Below are positions 1 through 9,597 of a DNA stretch of 64,000 nucleotides, piece by piece. Source of the stretch: Bacillota bacterium (GTDB taxonomy: Bacteria; Bacillota; Clostridia; Lachnospirales; Lachnospiraceae); assembly GCA_023414875.1 (NCBI GenBank), contig JAEZMV010000016.1:167496-231495 (forward strand). Reading direction: 5' to 3'. The position numbers and the translations under genes were made by a program. The notes beneath the pieces are model-generated. The model was not told where the DNA came from. It ran no database searches and saw nothing but the letters and a program-made list of their open reading frames with translations. Each line of letters opens with the position of its first letter. Position 1 is the stretch's first letter.

Positions 1-887
1 AACTCTATTGGTAATGGTCTATTACTATTACTAATTTTGACCACATCCTCCATGGTTTCAATATTACAACCTGTTTTTTTCAGTATTCTTATCGTTGAAT
101 CTAATTGTCTGCATGGGGTATTTCTTAGTACTGCATCACCTTGTGTAGCCGCAATCGCTGCCATATATGTTCCTGCAACAATTCGATCAGGAGAAAGCTG
201 AAATTCTGCATCGTGTAAATGTTTTACCCCTTCCACTTCAATAAAGGCCGAGCCCTTCCCACAAATCCTTGCACCTGCTTCAATCAGATAATTACAAACC
301 TCAATTATTTCCGGCTCTCGTGCTGCATTGAAAATTCTTGTGACACCTTCAGAAAGTACTGCCGTTAATATCACATTTTGGGTAGCTCCAACACTCGGAA
401 ACTCAAGAAAAATATCATTTCCAAGAATTTTATTGGTATAGCAGTGTATGATACAATCATCATCTCCTAAATACTCCTGTACTACATTCATCTTTTTAAT
501 AGCATTTAGATGATAATCAATCGGACGTTTTCCAATGGAACATCCACCCGGATAAGCAATGGTAACCTCATGAAATCTTCCAAGGATTGCTCCCAGGAAC
601 AGAATAGAGCTTCGCATTTTCCGAACAGAATCCTCTGATACGTGAGTTACGTACGCCGTACTGCTGTCTACAATTAAGGTATTTCCATCCCAGGAAATCT
701 TGCATCCCAATTCCTCAAGTATTTTTATCATATGGAACACATCAAGTATTTTAGGGCAATTCTTAAGTTTGGAGATCCCTTTATTCAAAATAGTAGCAGC
801 AATAACAGGTAATGCTGCATTCTTTGAACCTTGTATTTTTAGCTCACCCTTTAATTGCTCTCCGCCGATGACCTCGATACTCGACAT
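1..887 (-). CDS. murA: UDP-N-acetylglucosamine 1-carboxyvinyltransferase (partial, C-terminus beyond window)
   Basis: First committed step of peptidoglycan synthesis: transfers enolpyruvate from PEP to UDP-GlcNAc in the cytoplasm. The gene runs off the left edge, so only the first 295 codons are visible. The ATG at 887 has a GAGGTG ribosome binding site just upstream. The protein shows the substrate-binding QGSKNAALP motif (Lys22-Asn23) and the active-site Cys loop PGGCSIGKRPID with Cys at about residue 116, the fosfomycin target. A Cys, not Asp, occupies the loop, so fosfomycin sensitivity is expected. It follows ftsW at the promoter-distal end of the dcw cluster. Many Firmicutes carry two MurA paralogues, and I cannot tell which one this is. 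Confidence 0.96.
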   Translation of the reverse strand, partial: MSSIEVIGGEQLKGELKIQGSKNAALPVIAATILNKGISKLKNCPKILDVFHMIKILEELGCKISWDGNTLIVDSSTAYVTHVSEDSVRKMRSSILFLGAILGRFHEVTIAYPGGCSIGKRPIDYHLNAIKKMNVVQEYLGDDDCIIHCYTNKILGNDIFLEFPSVGATQNVILTAVLSEGVTRIFNAAREPEIIEVCNYLIEAGARICGKGSAFIEVEGVKHLHDAEFQLSPDRIVAGTYMAAIAATQGDAVLRNTPCRQLDSTIRILKKTGCNIETMEDVVKISNSNRPLPIE

Positions 888-955
888 AGCACACCTCAGA
901 CATGAAGGAAATATACTACTACTATATGAATTCCTATTTGTCCGCGTGAATCACG

Positions 956-2101
956 CTATCGTTCCCCTTTAATCTGGTTCGAAACGCTTAAAACAATTCC
1001 CATTTCAAAGAGTATAACCATGACGGAGCTTCCTCCGTAACTGATAAAAGGAAGTGTATTACCGGTGGAAGGAATGGTGTTTGTAACAACCGCAATATTG
1101 ATGATAACCTGAACTGCGATGTGAGCCAGTACTCCGGTAGCGATTAAGCCACCATATAAATCTGTGGAATTTATAGCAATGATAAAAATACGCCATATAA
1201 CTAATATAAATAAAAGGATTAGTGCAAAGGCTCCGAAAAGTCCTAACTCTTCGCAGATAACCGAGAATATCATATCGTTGTGGGACTCCGGAATAAATCC
1301 CAGCTTCTGCATGCTCTCACCAAGTCCTTTACCAAAGATTCCTCCTGAGGCTATTGCATATAAGCCTTGAAGAATCTGATATCCATTATCCGCAGTTTCC
1401 ACATTAAGCCATGCATCAATACGGTCGGAACGGTAGGAATTAAAGAAAAATATAAATACGGCACCCAGTCCGGCCAGAAGCAGCCCTATAATTACGAAGT
1501 ATGCCTTCTTTTTACTTGCTACAAAACAGATAGAAACCATGATAACTGCAATAATAATCGCAGTTGAAAGGTTTGCTACTACAATTAATCCAAGAAGTGG
1601 TGCTATAAATAAGCAAATCCTTAAAAACCCGGTGAATTTATCAAGCTTCTTTGGTGCAACATTAACTATGTAAGCAGTAAACAAAATAACCGCAATTTTT
1701 GTTAATTCTGAAGGTTGGAAGCGTCCGAGTGATCCCATATCGATCCAGCGCTTTGAACCTTTTGTTTCATCTCCAAAAACGAGTACATAGGTTTGGAGAA
1801 CTAAGCACAAGACATATAATATGGTCAGAGGCCTCAATTTAATAATCGGTATTTTTTTTGCATAGATCCGGTAGTCTATTTTAGATACAAAAATCATAAC
1901 TATAATTCCTGCACCTGCAAACAAGGCCTGCCTTTCCAGAAAATGCGTTGGATTACCGTAAAGTCTTTGCGCATTATATGAGCTGGTACTATAAATCATA
2001 ACTAATCCAAAGCATACAAGAAAGATAATCAAAAATAGTAGGCTATAGTCATAGTAGCTATGCATTTTTCTTTTATTCACTTCACCTGCAGTTTTGCCCA
2101 T
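956..2101 (-). CDS. ftsW: FtsW/SpoVE-type lipid II polymerase (SEDS family)
   Basis: A 381-residue polytopic membrane protein of the SEDS family, the peptidoglycan glycosyltransferase that works with a class B PBP at the septum. About ten hydrophobic segments are visible. The C-terminus has the family signature around PFISYGGSS, and the KRWIDMGSLGRFQPSE region is the usual SEDS extracellular loop. The ATG has AGGAGAG upstream. Its place between murD and murA in the dcw cluster supports FtsW or SpoVE over RodA. Which one is uncertain because the cluster also encodes a SpoVD-like partner. Confidence 0.92.
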   Translation of the reverse strand: MGKTAGEVNKRKMHSYYDYSLLFLIIFLVCFGLVMIYSTSSYNAQRLYGNPTHFLERQALFAGAGIIVMIFVSKIDYRIYAKKIPIIKLRPLTILYVLCLVLQTYVLVFGDETKGSKRWIDMGSLGRFQPSELTKIAVILFTAYIVNVAPKKLDKFTGFLRICLFIAPLLGLIVVANLSTAIIIAVIMVSICFVASKKKAYFVIIGLLLAGLGAVFIFFFNSYRSDRIDAWLNVETADNGYQILQGLYAIASGGIFGKGLGESMQKLGFIPESHNDMIFSVICEELGLFGAFALILLFILVIWRIFIIAINSTDLYGGLIATGVLAHIAVQVIINIAVVTNTIPSTGNTLPFISYGGSSVMVILFEMGIVLSVSNQIKGER

Positions 2102-2145
2102 AGCTTCTCTCCTACCTACATGATGGATTTACAAGTCATTTTGTT

Positions 2146-3501
2146 TCAAAGCATCTCTCTGACATATTCTTTAAAAATTTTACCGCGCTGTTCGAAGTTT
2201 TCAAACATATCCCAACTTGCGCAAGCGGGAGAAAGTAGTACCGCATCTCCTGAGACTGCCTTTTGGGCACTGATTTTAACCGCTTCGTGGAGATCCTTTA
2301 CGATTATAATATTATGAAAGCCATGTTGTAATGCAGTACGTGCAATTTGCTCTCTTGTCTGGCCAAATAATATCAAGTATTTCACTTTTCCATCAAAGGC
2401 TTTAATCCAATCATCAAATGAACTGTTCTTATCATAACCGCCTCCTATCAAGATGGTAGGTGAATTCATTGCTTGGATTGCCCGAATGGAAGCATCGGGG
2501 TTTGTACCCTTGGAGTCATTATAGTAGGTTACTCCTCCTATTGTCTCCACATATTCAATTCTATGTTCAACTGCCTGAAAATTAACAACTGCCTTACGGA
2601 TTATTTCAATCGGTATTCCCAAGGTAATAGCAATTCCCACAGCAGCCATTACATTTTCATAGTTATGTTTTCCTAAAACACGTAACTCCTTCACATTACA
2701 GATAAACTGCTTTTCTCCATGTTCAGCAAAAACGATATCTTCGTTCTCCAGGTATAACCCTTCCTGAAGGCGCCTCATACTGCTAAAAAACATTACTCTT
2801 GCGGGTATCCTGTCTGCCAGGGCTCTTAAGCTCTCATCTTCATAATTGAGGATGCATAGGTCCGACTCCTCCTGATTAAGGGTAATTCTTTCTTTCATAG
2901 CTATGTAATTATCCATCGTGTAATGACGGTCTAAATGATCCGGAGTAATATTTAAAATAACACTGATCTCCGGCCTGAATTTATGAATCGTCTCCAGTTG
3001 AAAGCTGCTTAATTCAATAACTATTACTGAATTTTGCGATGTAGTAAGGGCAATATCGGTATATGCATTTCCAATGTTACCCACCACATAAACCTCAGGA
3101 AAATATGTTTTCATAAGCTCACCGACTAAGGTTGTAGTTGTAGTCTTTCCATTGGTACCGGTGATTCCTATGATCTTACCTTTTGAAATCCGATATGCAA
3201 GCTCAATTTCTCCCCAAATCGGAATATTCTTTTTCTTGATTCTTAAGATATCCGGCTGATCGGTTGCCACACCCGGACTGATAATTACCAAATCAAGAGT
3301 ATCTATGATTTCCTCCGGCAAAATACCGGTAATCAGCGTAAATTGATCAGTATTGCATTTATCTTTCAAATTATCTTTTTTCAGATTTGTATTGCTATCA
3401 TATAAAATGATATCAGCTTCCAGCTTTCGTAACAACCCGGTTGCAGAGATACCGCTTTTAGCGGCCCCATAAACCAAAACCTTTTTATCCTTAAACTGCA
3501 T
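2146..3501 (-). CDS. murD: UDP-N-acetylmuramoyl-L-alanine--D-glutamate ligase
   Basis: ATP-dependent Mur ligase that adds D-Glu to UDP-MurNAc-L-Ala in the cytoplasm. The protein opens with a Rossmann-like segment (KVLVYGAAKSG), carries the Mur P-loop GITGTNGKTTTTT around residue 110, and has the C-terminal ligase domain with HRIEYV and NDSKGTNPDA motifs typical of MurD. I chose the ATG at 3501 (451 residues, normal length) because GGAGGAGC lies 5 nt upstream; an in-frame start at 3564 lacks a site and would add 21 atypical residues. It lies directly downstream of mraY with a 40-base gap, so the two are probably cotranscribed. Confidence 0.96.
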   Translation of the reverse strand: MQFKDKKVLVYGAAKSGISATGLLRKLEADIILYDSNTNLKKDNLKDKCNTDQFTLITGILPEEIIDTLDLVIISPGVATDQPDILRIKKKNIPIWGEIELAYRISKGKIIGITGTNGKTTTTTLVGELMKTYFPEVYVVGNIGNAYTDIALTTSQNSVIVIELSSFQLETIHKFRPEISVILNITPDHLDRHYTMDNYIAMKERITLNQEESDLCILNYEDESLRALADRIPARVMFFSSMRRLQEGLYLENEDIVFAEHGEKQFICNVKELRVLGKHNYENVMAAVGIAITLGIPIEIIRKAVVNFQAVEHRIEYVETIGGVTYYNDSKGTNPDASIRAIQAMNSPTILIGGGYDKNSSFDDWIKAFDGKVKYLILFGQTREQIARTALQHGFHNIIIVKDLHEAVKISAQKAVSGDAVLLSPACASWDMFENFEQRGKIFKEYVREML

Positions 3502-3541
3502 ACAGCTCCTCCAAAAAAAGTTGAAAGATTTCAATATTAAA

Positions 3542-4510
3542 TTAGTCAATACCCATGAGTGCAATCAAGCAAAGAATTGTTGTAATAATAGAAAATACCG
3601 CAACAACTCTGGTCTCAGACCAGCCCATCAGCTCAAAATGATGATGGATCGGCGCCATTTTAAAGAAGCGCTTTCCCCCGGTTAATTTGAAGTAACTTAC
3701 CTGGATCATAACGGATAGGACCTCTATCAGATATATGGCTGCTACGATCAATATAAAGATCGGCATCTGTAGCATATAAGCTGTTATAGCAACAAAACCA
3801 CCTAAGGCTAACGATCCGGTATCACCCATGAATACCTTTGCCGGATATACATTATACAGTAAGAAGGCTAGTAAGCTTCCTGCAACTGCTCCGGTAATTG
3901 GTGAAATATCACTCTTCATTGCGATTGCTACAACTGAGAAGAAGGTTGCTATCAGCAGGGTAACACTGGACTCCAATCCGTCTAAACCATCTGTAAAATT
4001 TGATCCATTTACTGTTCCAAGTACAAAGATAAAGAAGAACGGTACAAACAGAAAGGATGCATCCATATACTTTCCTCCGGAGAACGGAATTAGCATAGAA
4101 GTACCAACATCTGTAAAGTTTACCAGATAATAACCTAGAATTGCTGTTACCAGTATCTGACCCAACAGTTTTTGCCAAGCCCTTAGTCCCATGGAGCGTT
4201 TCATTACCACTTTTATGTAATCGTCCATAAAACCAATGATACCAAAACCAATCGTAGCAAATAAAACCGGAGCAATTCCTTTGAAATCTTTTATATAAAT
4301 CAAAGAAGTGATTGAAATGCTGATTACAATTACAATACCGCCCATTGTAGGTGTACCTGATTTTTTTTGATGCGATTGGGGTCCCTCTTCTCTGATCGTC
4401 TGCCCAAATTTCAATTTCTTTAAAAAAGGAATTAAGAGTGGACATAATATCGCGCATACTCCAAAGGATATGATAACAGGTAAAACCACTTTAAAATCTG
4501 AGAAGTTCAT
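3542..4510 (-). CDS. mraY: phospho-N-acetylmuramoyl-pentapeptide transferase
   Basis: Integral membrane enzyme that transfers phospho-MurNAc-pentapeptide to undecaprenyl phosphate, making lipid I. About ten membrane helices are visible, with the Mg-binding NGSNFTDGLDGL motif and the MAPIHHHFELMGW motif near the C-terminus, both diagnostic for MraY. The ATG at 4510 is preceded by GGAGG with a 5-nt spacer; an in-frame start at 4522 overlaps that site and is less likely. The resulting length of 322 residues is standard. It is the first gene of the downstream dcw half (mraY-murD-ftsW-murA) and has its own candidate promoter. Confidence 0.97.
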   Translation of the reverse strand: MNFSDFKVVLPVIISFGVCAILCPLLIPFLKKLKFGQTIREEGPQSHQKKSGTPTMGGIVIVISISITSLIYIKDFKGIAPVLFATIGFGIIGFMDDYIKVVMKRSMGLRAWQKLLGQILVTAILGYYLVNFTDVGTSMLIPFSGGKYMDASFLFVPFFFIFVLGTVNGSNFTDGLDGLESSVTLLIATFFSVVAIAMKSDISPITGAVAGSLLAFLLYNVYPAKVFMGDTGSLALGGFVAITAYMLQMPIFILIVAAIYLIEVLSVMIQVSYFKLTGGKRFFKMAPIHHHFELMGWSETRVVAVFSIITTILCLIALMGID

Positions 4511-4593
4511 AGTATCCTCCATCTACGTGCTTTTTACACGTTCTCGGCTTTATTTCTTATGTATTAATCATTTGTTCTCTTATTAACTAGGTT

Positions 4594-4622
4594 ATTATAC
4601 TTTATAACATTTCAAAAAACAA
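4594..4622 (-). promoter_or_regulatory. candidate sigma-A promoter for mraY-murD-ftsW-murA
   Basis: Reading the minus strand, TTGTTT (4617-4622) is separated by 17 bases from a perfect TATAAT (4594-4599), about 84 bases upstream of the mraY start. The -35 is weak and the -10 is ideal. It lies downstream of a long hairpin, so the distal dcw genes could be expressed independently of mraZ. Confidence 0.55.
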
Positions 4623-4625
4623 TAC

Positions 4626-4682
4626 CGGGTAATAGAAATATATTATCATTTTTGAATCGATAATATTTCAGTATTTATTACC
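4626..4682 (-). terminator. long stem-loop downstream of the PASTA PBP gene, possible terminator or attenuator
   Basis: An imperfect inverted repeat of about 20 bases per arm (GGTAATA at 4627-4633 pairing with TATTACC ending near 4681, with a further AATAT/ATATT and TTATC/GATAA inner stem). On the minus strand it is followed within about 10 bases by a run of six T. It would partly end transcription coming from the two PBP genes before mraY. Confidence 0.5.
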
Positions 4683-4779
4683 TCTTCGAGCTGTATTTTA
4701 TACCAGTATTATGTTCTATCATGACAAAAATATTATTCTAAAATCACATGATCATATTAATTGATTTTTATTGCCGTAT

Positions 4780-6732
4780 TTAGTTGCTATAGTACAATAT
4801 CAAATCGCTGTCCTTCTCAACTGTTTCACCGGGAAGGGGAAATTGTTCAATTACTGTATCTCCTTCTCCTAAGGGATATAACTCACCAAAATCATATATT
4901 TTTAACAGATCCTTTACCTCTTTCCTCGTTTTACCTACAAAATCAGGAACCTGGAAGGATCCAATGTTGTATTCTTTAATTTCTGTCTCCGAATATTGGG
5001 CTTCAATACCCATGTAAGGAAGTATATTATCAAACAATTCAGCTATGACTGGAGCCGCAATCGTGCCACCGTAATAAATTCCGGTTGGTTCATCAATCAA
5101 AACCAAGGCTATTACCTGAGGATCATTTGCAGGTGCAAATCCTATAAAGGAGGATATGTATTTACCAGTTCTTCTGGGGAGTTTTTCAGAAGTAGCAGTT
5201 TTACCGCCAATTCGAAATCCAGGAAGATAAGCTCTTTTTCCTGTTCCGTCAGAAACGACTGACTCTAGAAGCATTTTCATCGTTTCACTGGTTTCCTTTG
5301 AAATCGCACTATTCGAGGTTGGATAATCCAGCGCCTGAATTTTAGTGCCATCCGGTGTTCTTATATCAACACCAAGATGTGGGGTTACTAGGGTACCTCC
5401 GTTTATAACTGCACTTGTTGCGGTTAATAGCTGTAATGGTGTAATTTGGAAGGATTGGCCAAAGGACATGGTTGCTAATTCAACTGCTTTGATTATATCC
5501 TTCTTATGCATGATGGAATTAGCTTCTCCGGGAAGATCTATTCCTGTCTTTTGAAAGAGTCCCAGCTGGTCATAGTAATAATACATTCTATCTACTCCAA
5601 CCCTTGCACCTATTTCCATAAATACCGGGTTACAGGAGTTCTTTATTCCCTCCACAAAGGTTTGGCTTCCATGTCCGCCTGCTTTGTGGCAACGGATGAT
5701 ACGATCCTCTACCCTTTTATAGCCAGGACAGAAAAAGTTATCATCAAGCTCCACTACTTTTTCTTGTAATGCAGCGGTTGCTGTAACAATTTTAAATGCA
5801 GAACCCGGTTCATATGTATCACTGATACAGGCATTTCTCCACATTCCATTTAATAGCTCATTCATTTTTTCTGCGCTTAAGGTCTGGCCTGAATACTCCT
5901 GTGCAATTTGATCAATCAAGGTATAAGGATCATTCAAATTAAATTCCGGTGCATTGACCATGGCATATATTTCACCGTTTTGAGGATTCATTACAATCAG
6001 TTTCACATTATTTGCATTCTTTGCTTCCATCACCTTAAGTGCAGCCTGTTCCGCATATTGCTGGATATTCACATCCAGGCTTATATATAAATCATTACCG
6101 GGCTGTGGCTCCACTCTGTCCTCAGCAGCATTTTCAATTTCAACACCATATGCTGTGGTTAATGTCAGAATGGTTCCATCAATGCCTTTTAAGAATTTAT
6201 CATATTTTACTTCCAGTCCGATGACTCCCTGGTTATCACTACCTGTAAATCCAATTACCTTTGAAGCAAGAGCTGCATATGGGTAGAAACGTTTATAGTC
6301 TTCGTCCACCATAACTCCATCCAAATCAAATTCTCTGATTTTATCTGCAATATCCTTGTCAACATTGGATTTAATCTTTTCAATGGAGGAGTTTTTCTCT
6401 ACTCTTTTTCTAACCTTCTCTTCACTTAAGCCTAACTGTTCGGATAAAACCTGTATCACTCGTTCGGGATCCTTGATCTGTGCATGTATGACTGAAACCG
6501 TACAAACCGGTTTATTTGTTGCTATTAAGGTTCCTTGACGATCGTAAATTCTACCACGCTCAGCTTTAATTACACGCTCTCTTTCATGGAGCGCTTCTGC
6601 TCTAGCAGCATATTCCTCTGATTTAAAAATCATCAGATACCCAAGTCTTACTGTTAAGCCCAAAGCCGCTATCATGATTATAATTATTACGATAAAGACA
6701 TTTCTTTTATTATATGTTCTGTTTCTGGCCAT
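4780..6732 (-). CDS. spoVD: SpoVD/FtsI-type class B penicillin-binding protein with a PASTA domain
   Basis: A 650-residue peptidoglycan transpeptidase anchored by one N-terminal membrane helix (about residues 12-32). It has a PBP dimerisation domain, then the penicillin-binding domain with active-site SAFK (in EPGSAFKIV), SCN (in KNSCNPVF) and KTA in place of the usual KTG (GGKTATSEK). One PASTA domain closes the protein from about residue 590 (VPDFVGKTRKEVKDLL). The PASTA domain and the position next to mraY match SpoVD, the sporulation cortex PBP, but a vegetative septal role cannot be excluded. It stands directly downstream of a second class B PBP gene (68-base gap). Confidence 0.88.
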   Translation of the reverse strand: MARNRTYNKRNVFIVIIIIMIAALGLTVRLGYLMIFKSEEYAARAEALHERERVIKAERGRIYDRQGTLIATNKPVCTVSVIHAQIKDPERVIQVLSEQLGLSEEKVRKRVEKNSSIEKIKSNVDKDIADKIREFDLDGVMVDEDYKRFYPYAALASKVIGFTGSDNQGVIGLEVKYDKFLKGIDGTILTLTTAYGVEIENAAEDRVEPQPGNDLYISLDVNIQQYAEQAALKVMEAKNANNVKLIVMNPQNGEIYAMVNAPEFNLNDPYTLIDQIAQEYSGQTLSAEKMNELLNGMWRNACISDTYEPGSAFKIVTATAALQEKVVELDDNFFCPGYKRVEDRIIRCHKAGGHGSQTFVEGIKNSCNPVFMEIGARVGVDRMYYYYDQLGLFQKTGIDLPGEANSIMHKKDIIKAVELATMSFGQSFQITPLQLLTATSAVINGGTLVTPHLGVDIRTPDGTKIQALDYPTSNSAISKETSETMKMLLESVVSDGTGKRAYLPGFRIGGKTATSEKLPRRTGKYISSFIGFAPANDPQVIALVLIDEPTGIYYGGTIAAPVIAELFDNILPYMGIEAQYSETEIKEYNIGSFQVPDFVGKTRKEVKDLLKIYDFGELYPLGEGDTVIEQFPLPGETVEKDSDLILYYSN

Positions 6733-6800
6733 TCAACCATAACCTTACATCACTTATCGTTTCATTTTATTACAAAGGATACGTCTTTATTCATGTATTA

Positions 6801-8978
6801 CTACAATGCATCAGGATTAAACTCATCTTCTTCCGAAGTTTCTGTAGTTTCGTTGTCATTTTCTGTAGAATTATCCTCTGTCGATTGTTCCGGAGTATCA
6901 GTGTCATCCTCTGTACCCGGCTCATTCTCTTGTTCGCCTGATGTGTCTTCTTCCTGAGAAGAATCACCGGTATCATCCTCGGTATTCTCAGGATTGCTAT
7001 TATCCTGAGTATCCTCCGTGTTAGAGTTATCTCCTGAATTATCCTGTGTATTTTCGTCCTGCTCAGTATTCTCGCCAGTATCATTGTTATCCTGGGTAGC
7101 GTTATCGTTCTGTGTATCGGTTCCAGTCTGATCAGCAGTATCTGAACTGTCTTCCTCTGAATCTAAGAGATAATCAATGTCACCATCCGGATATATGCCA
7201 AGAGCTGGTAACACTTCGTTCATGATTCTGCTTGCAAATTTAGTTGCAATTGAACTATCTGCCTGCTTCTCAACATTCTGGGGTTCGTCTACTATAACAT
7301 ATATTACGACTTCCGGATTAATTGCAGGGGCGCAGCCTAAGAAGGATACCAAATAGGTTTTAGCTTCTCGGGGATATTTTTGAGCGGTTCCGGTTTTTCC
7401 TCCGATCGAATACCCGTCAACCTTCGCGTACTTCGCCGTACCTTCTTCTACTGTCCGATACATAGCCTCCTGTATAAATTCTGAGGTTTCTTCGGATACC
7501 GTTTGACGAATTAGTAATTTATCAAAATCTTTTACAACAGCACCGTTGTCGTTTACTATCCGTTTCATAACATGAGGTTGATAATAATAACCTCCATTCA
7601 CCAGGGATGAAAAGGCAGCTGCCATCTGAACCATTGTTGTATTAATAGTCTGTCCAAAACTGCTGGCTGCCATATCAGCAGCAGAAAGCCTGTCTTTCTC
7701 GACGATAAGACCGGCTGCCTCGCCCGGCAGATCGATGTTCGTCTTCTTTCCAAAACCTAAACCAACCTCATAGTTATAGAAGATTTCTTTGCCTTCACTT
7801 GCTACTATCTTCATAAGTGCATCGTTACAGGAATGCATCAGGGCTTCTTCCAAGTTCAGTTCCCCATGACCCAATCTGTTACTACATTTGATCGGTTCGG
7901 GGTATCCCGGTACCATCTCACTTCCATCACAAATAAAGGTACTGTTATTGGAAACAAGATTTTCCTCCAATCCAGCAGCTATGGTTACCGGTTTAAAGGT
8001 AGAACCGGGTTCAAAGCCGTCGCTGATCGCGTAATTTCTCCAAAGCGCATTTAAGGCTTCCATCTTTTGTTCTTCCGTCATACTATCAATCTCTGACTGC
8101 GTATAGATACCTTCCAAGCTTCTAGGAGTATTTAAATTGTATTCCTGATTTGAAGCCATACCCAGGATATCACCATTGTTCGGATTCATAATGAGTATTC
8201 CTATGTTTTTACTCCCTATCTCCGTATTAAAATCAATAATATGCTTTTGAATGATGCGTTGCACATTGGCATCAATTGTACTGACAACATTATTACCATT
8301 CACCGCTTTTTTAACAATTCGCTCAATATCCAGTTCCGAGTTATAATAACCGTACTCTCTTCCATTGGTTCCATTCAGTACTTCATTATAGTATTCCTCA
8401 ATACCCCAATAACCGGTATTATCCGCAGAAGTAAACCCGAGAATATCACAGGCCAAAGTATCATATGGGTAGGTTCTCACATATTCTTTATCAAACCATA
8501 CACCAATGATGTCTTTATCCTTTGATTTTTCCTCGTCAAAGCTTTGAACAACATCATACTTTAAATCTTTTAACACTGTAACATAATGTCTATCCGGATT
8601 TTCTTGTAATATACTTTGCAGCTGCTCGGCATCCATACCAAATACTTTCTGAATGGCATTTATGGTGGGAGTGATATTTTCTTCATTGAGAAGAAGTAGC
8701 TTTGCATCAAGAATTAAACGATAACGCAGTTCACTCTGTGCAAGAACCGTCCCATTACGATCCATAATAGATCCTCTTTTGTAAGGCAGTACCGAGCTGA
8801 CATAGGATTCTCTTGATAGTACTTGCTTCGCATATCGATCTCCATCAGTCTGCATGATATAGATCAACCTACCCATTAAACCAACTAACAACAGTGAAAC
8901 AACACAAAATACAAGCAATAGATTTGCTTGCATTCGTGATGTGAATTTTTTAGTTGTTTTATCGTATGATTTTTCCAT
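6801..8978 (-). CDS. class B penicillin-binding protein with a long acidic C-terminal tail
   Basis: A 725-residue FtsI/PbpB-like septal transpeptidase. It has an N-terminal membrane helix (about residues 18-40), a PBP dimer domain, and a transpeptidase domain with STFK (EPGSTFKPV), SCN (MHSCNDAL) and KTGT (GGKTGTAQK). The last 120 or so residues are an extreme low-complexity tail of Asp, Glu, Thr, Asn, Ser and Gln with no Lys or Arg. No PASTA domain is seen, unlike its downstream neighbour. Start ATG has GAGGATAAG upstream. By position after ftsL this is the likely vegetative FtsI/PBP2B. The tail would lie outside the membrane. Confidence 0.9.
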   Translation of the reverse strand: MEKSYDKTTKKFTSRMQANLLLVFCVVSLLLVGLMGRLIYIMQTDGDRYAKQVLSRESYVSSVLPYKRGSIMDRNGTVLAQSELRYRLILDAKLLLLNEENITPTINAIQKVFGMDAEQLQSILQENPDRHYVTVLKDLKYDVVQSFDEEKSKDKDIIGVWFDKEYVRTYPYDTLACDILGFTSADNTGYWGIEEYYNEVLNGTNGREYGYYNSELDIERIVKKAVNGNNVVSTIDANVQRIIQKHIIDFNTEIGSKNIGILIMNPNNGDILGMASNQEYNLNTPRSLEGIYTQSEIDSMTEEQKMEALNALWRNYAISDGFEPGSTFKPVTIAAGLEENLVSNNSTFICDGSEMVPGYPEPIKCSNRLGHGELNLEEALMHSCNDALMKIVASEGKEIFYNYEVGLGFGKKTNIDLPGEAAGLIVEKDRLSAADMAASSFGQTINTTMVQMAAAFSSLVNGGYYYQPHVMKRIVNDNGAVVKDFDKLLIRQTVSEETSEFIQEAMYRTVEEGTAKYAKVDGYSIGGKTGTAQKYPREAKTYLVSFLGCAPAINPEVVIYVIVDEPQNVEKQADSSIATKFASRIMNEVLPALGIYPDGDIDYLLDSEEDSSDTADQTGTDTQNDNATQDNNDTGENTEQDENTQDNSGDNSNTEDTQDNSNPENTEDDTGDSSQEEDTSGEQENEPGTEDDTDTPEQSTEDNSTENDNETTETSEEDEFNPDAL

Positions 8979-9009
8979 AGTGTCTTATCCTCTTTCACTG
9001 ATGCATCGT

Positions 9010-9495
9010 CTATTCCGGAATATCTTCATACTGTCTAACATAATCTGCTTCACTGCTCTGATAAGAAATAACAGTGTTATTATTCGGATAAACCATCCCA
9101 AGCTCTTCTACAGCTACTTGGTATACATAATTCAAATCATAGGCTGTATTTACAAGATTATAAGCTGCATCATTCTCATTTGTCAACGTGGTTAAATCTT
9201 CCTCAAGTGTAATGATGGCCTTGTCCATCCGGCTGACATTATATTGTAATTTCAAGTAATCCACGCATACATACACGGTAGTAATGACCGCAATTGTAAG
9301 AACCAAAAAGGATGCCAGATTTACTCCGGATAAAGCTTTTGGCTGCCTACGTTCCTGTCTTCGGGGTGAGGGTATCTCATATTGCTGTTCCTCTCTCCTA
9401 ATATCCGGCACTACGTTAAGTTTACGTGCAGTGTTTCCCTCAATATAGCTTGTCCTCATATTATCATTATTGTATTGTCTCTTTTTTGCCTCCAT
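9010..9495 (-). CDS. ftsL: FtsL-like cell division protein
   Basis: A 161-residue bitopic protein: basic cytoplasmic N-terminus of about 60 residues, one membrane helix (around SFLVLTIAVITTVYVCV), then a short extracellular segment with heptad-like spacing suggesting a coiled coil. Sequence identity to named FtsL is not something I can read directly; the call rests on topology, size and its fixed place between rsmH and the PBP genes in dcw clusters. FtsL acts with DivIC and DivIB to recruit the septal PBP/FtsW pair. The ribosome binding site is GAGAGGGG. Confidence 0.75.
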   Translation of the reverse strand: MEAKKRQYNNDNMRTSYIEGNTARKLNVVPDIRREEQQYEIPSPRRQERRQPKALSGVNLASFLVLTIAVITTVYVCVDYLKLQYNVSRMDKAIITLEEDLTTLTNENDAAYNLVNTAYDLNYVYQVAVEELGMVYPNNNTVISYQSSEADYVRQYEDIPE

Positions 9496-9597
9496 GCAAG
9501 AAACCCCTCTCTACAAGCCTTTTCTAGGATAAAACATTCTCGTATTTCTACGTTGATTTTCCATTCATTTAATTCTTTTCTTTTGCAGTAATGCAAT

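Noticed and set aside
6791..7084. 97-codon minus-strand frame over the acidic tail of the PBP
   Set aside because: It is a frame-shifted reading of the low-complexity tail; its Ile/Arg/Leu pattern is an artefact.
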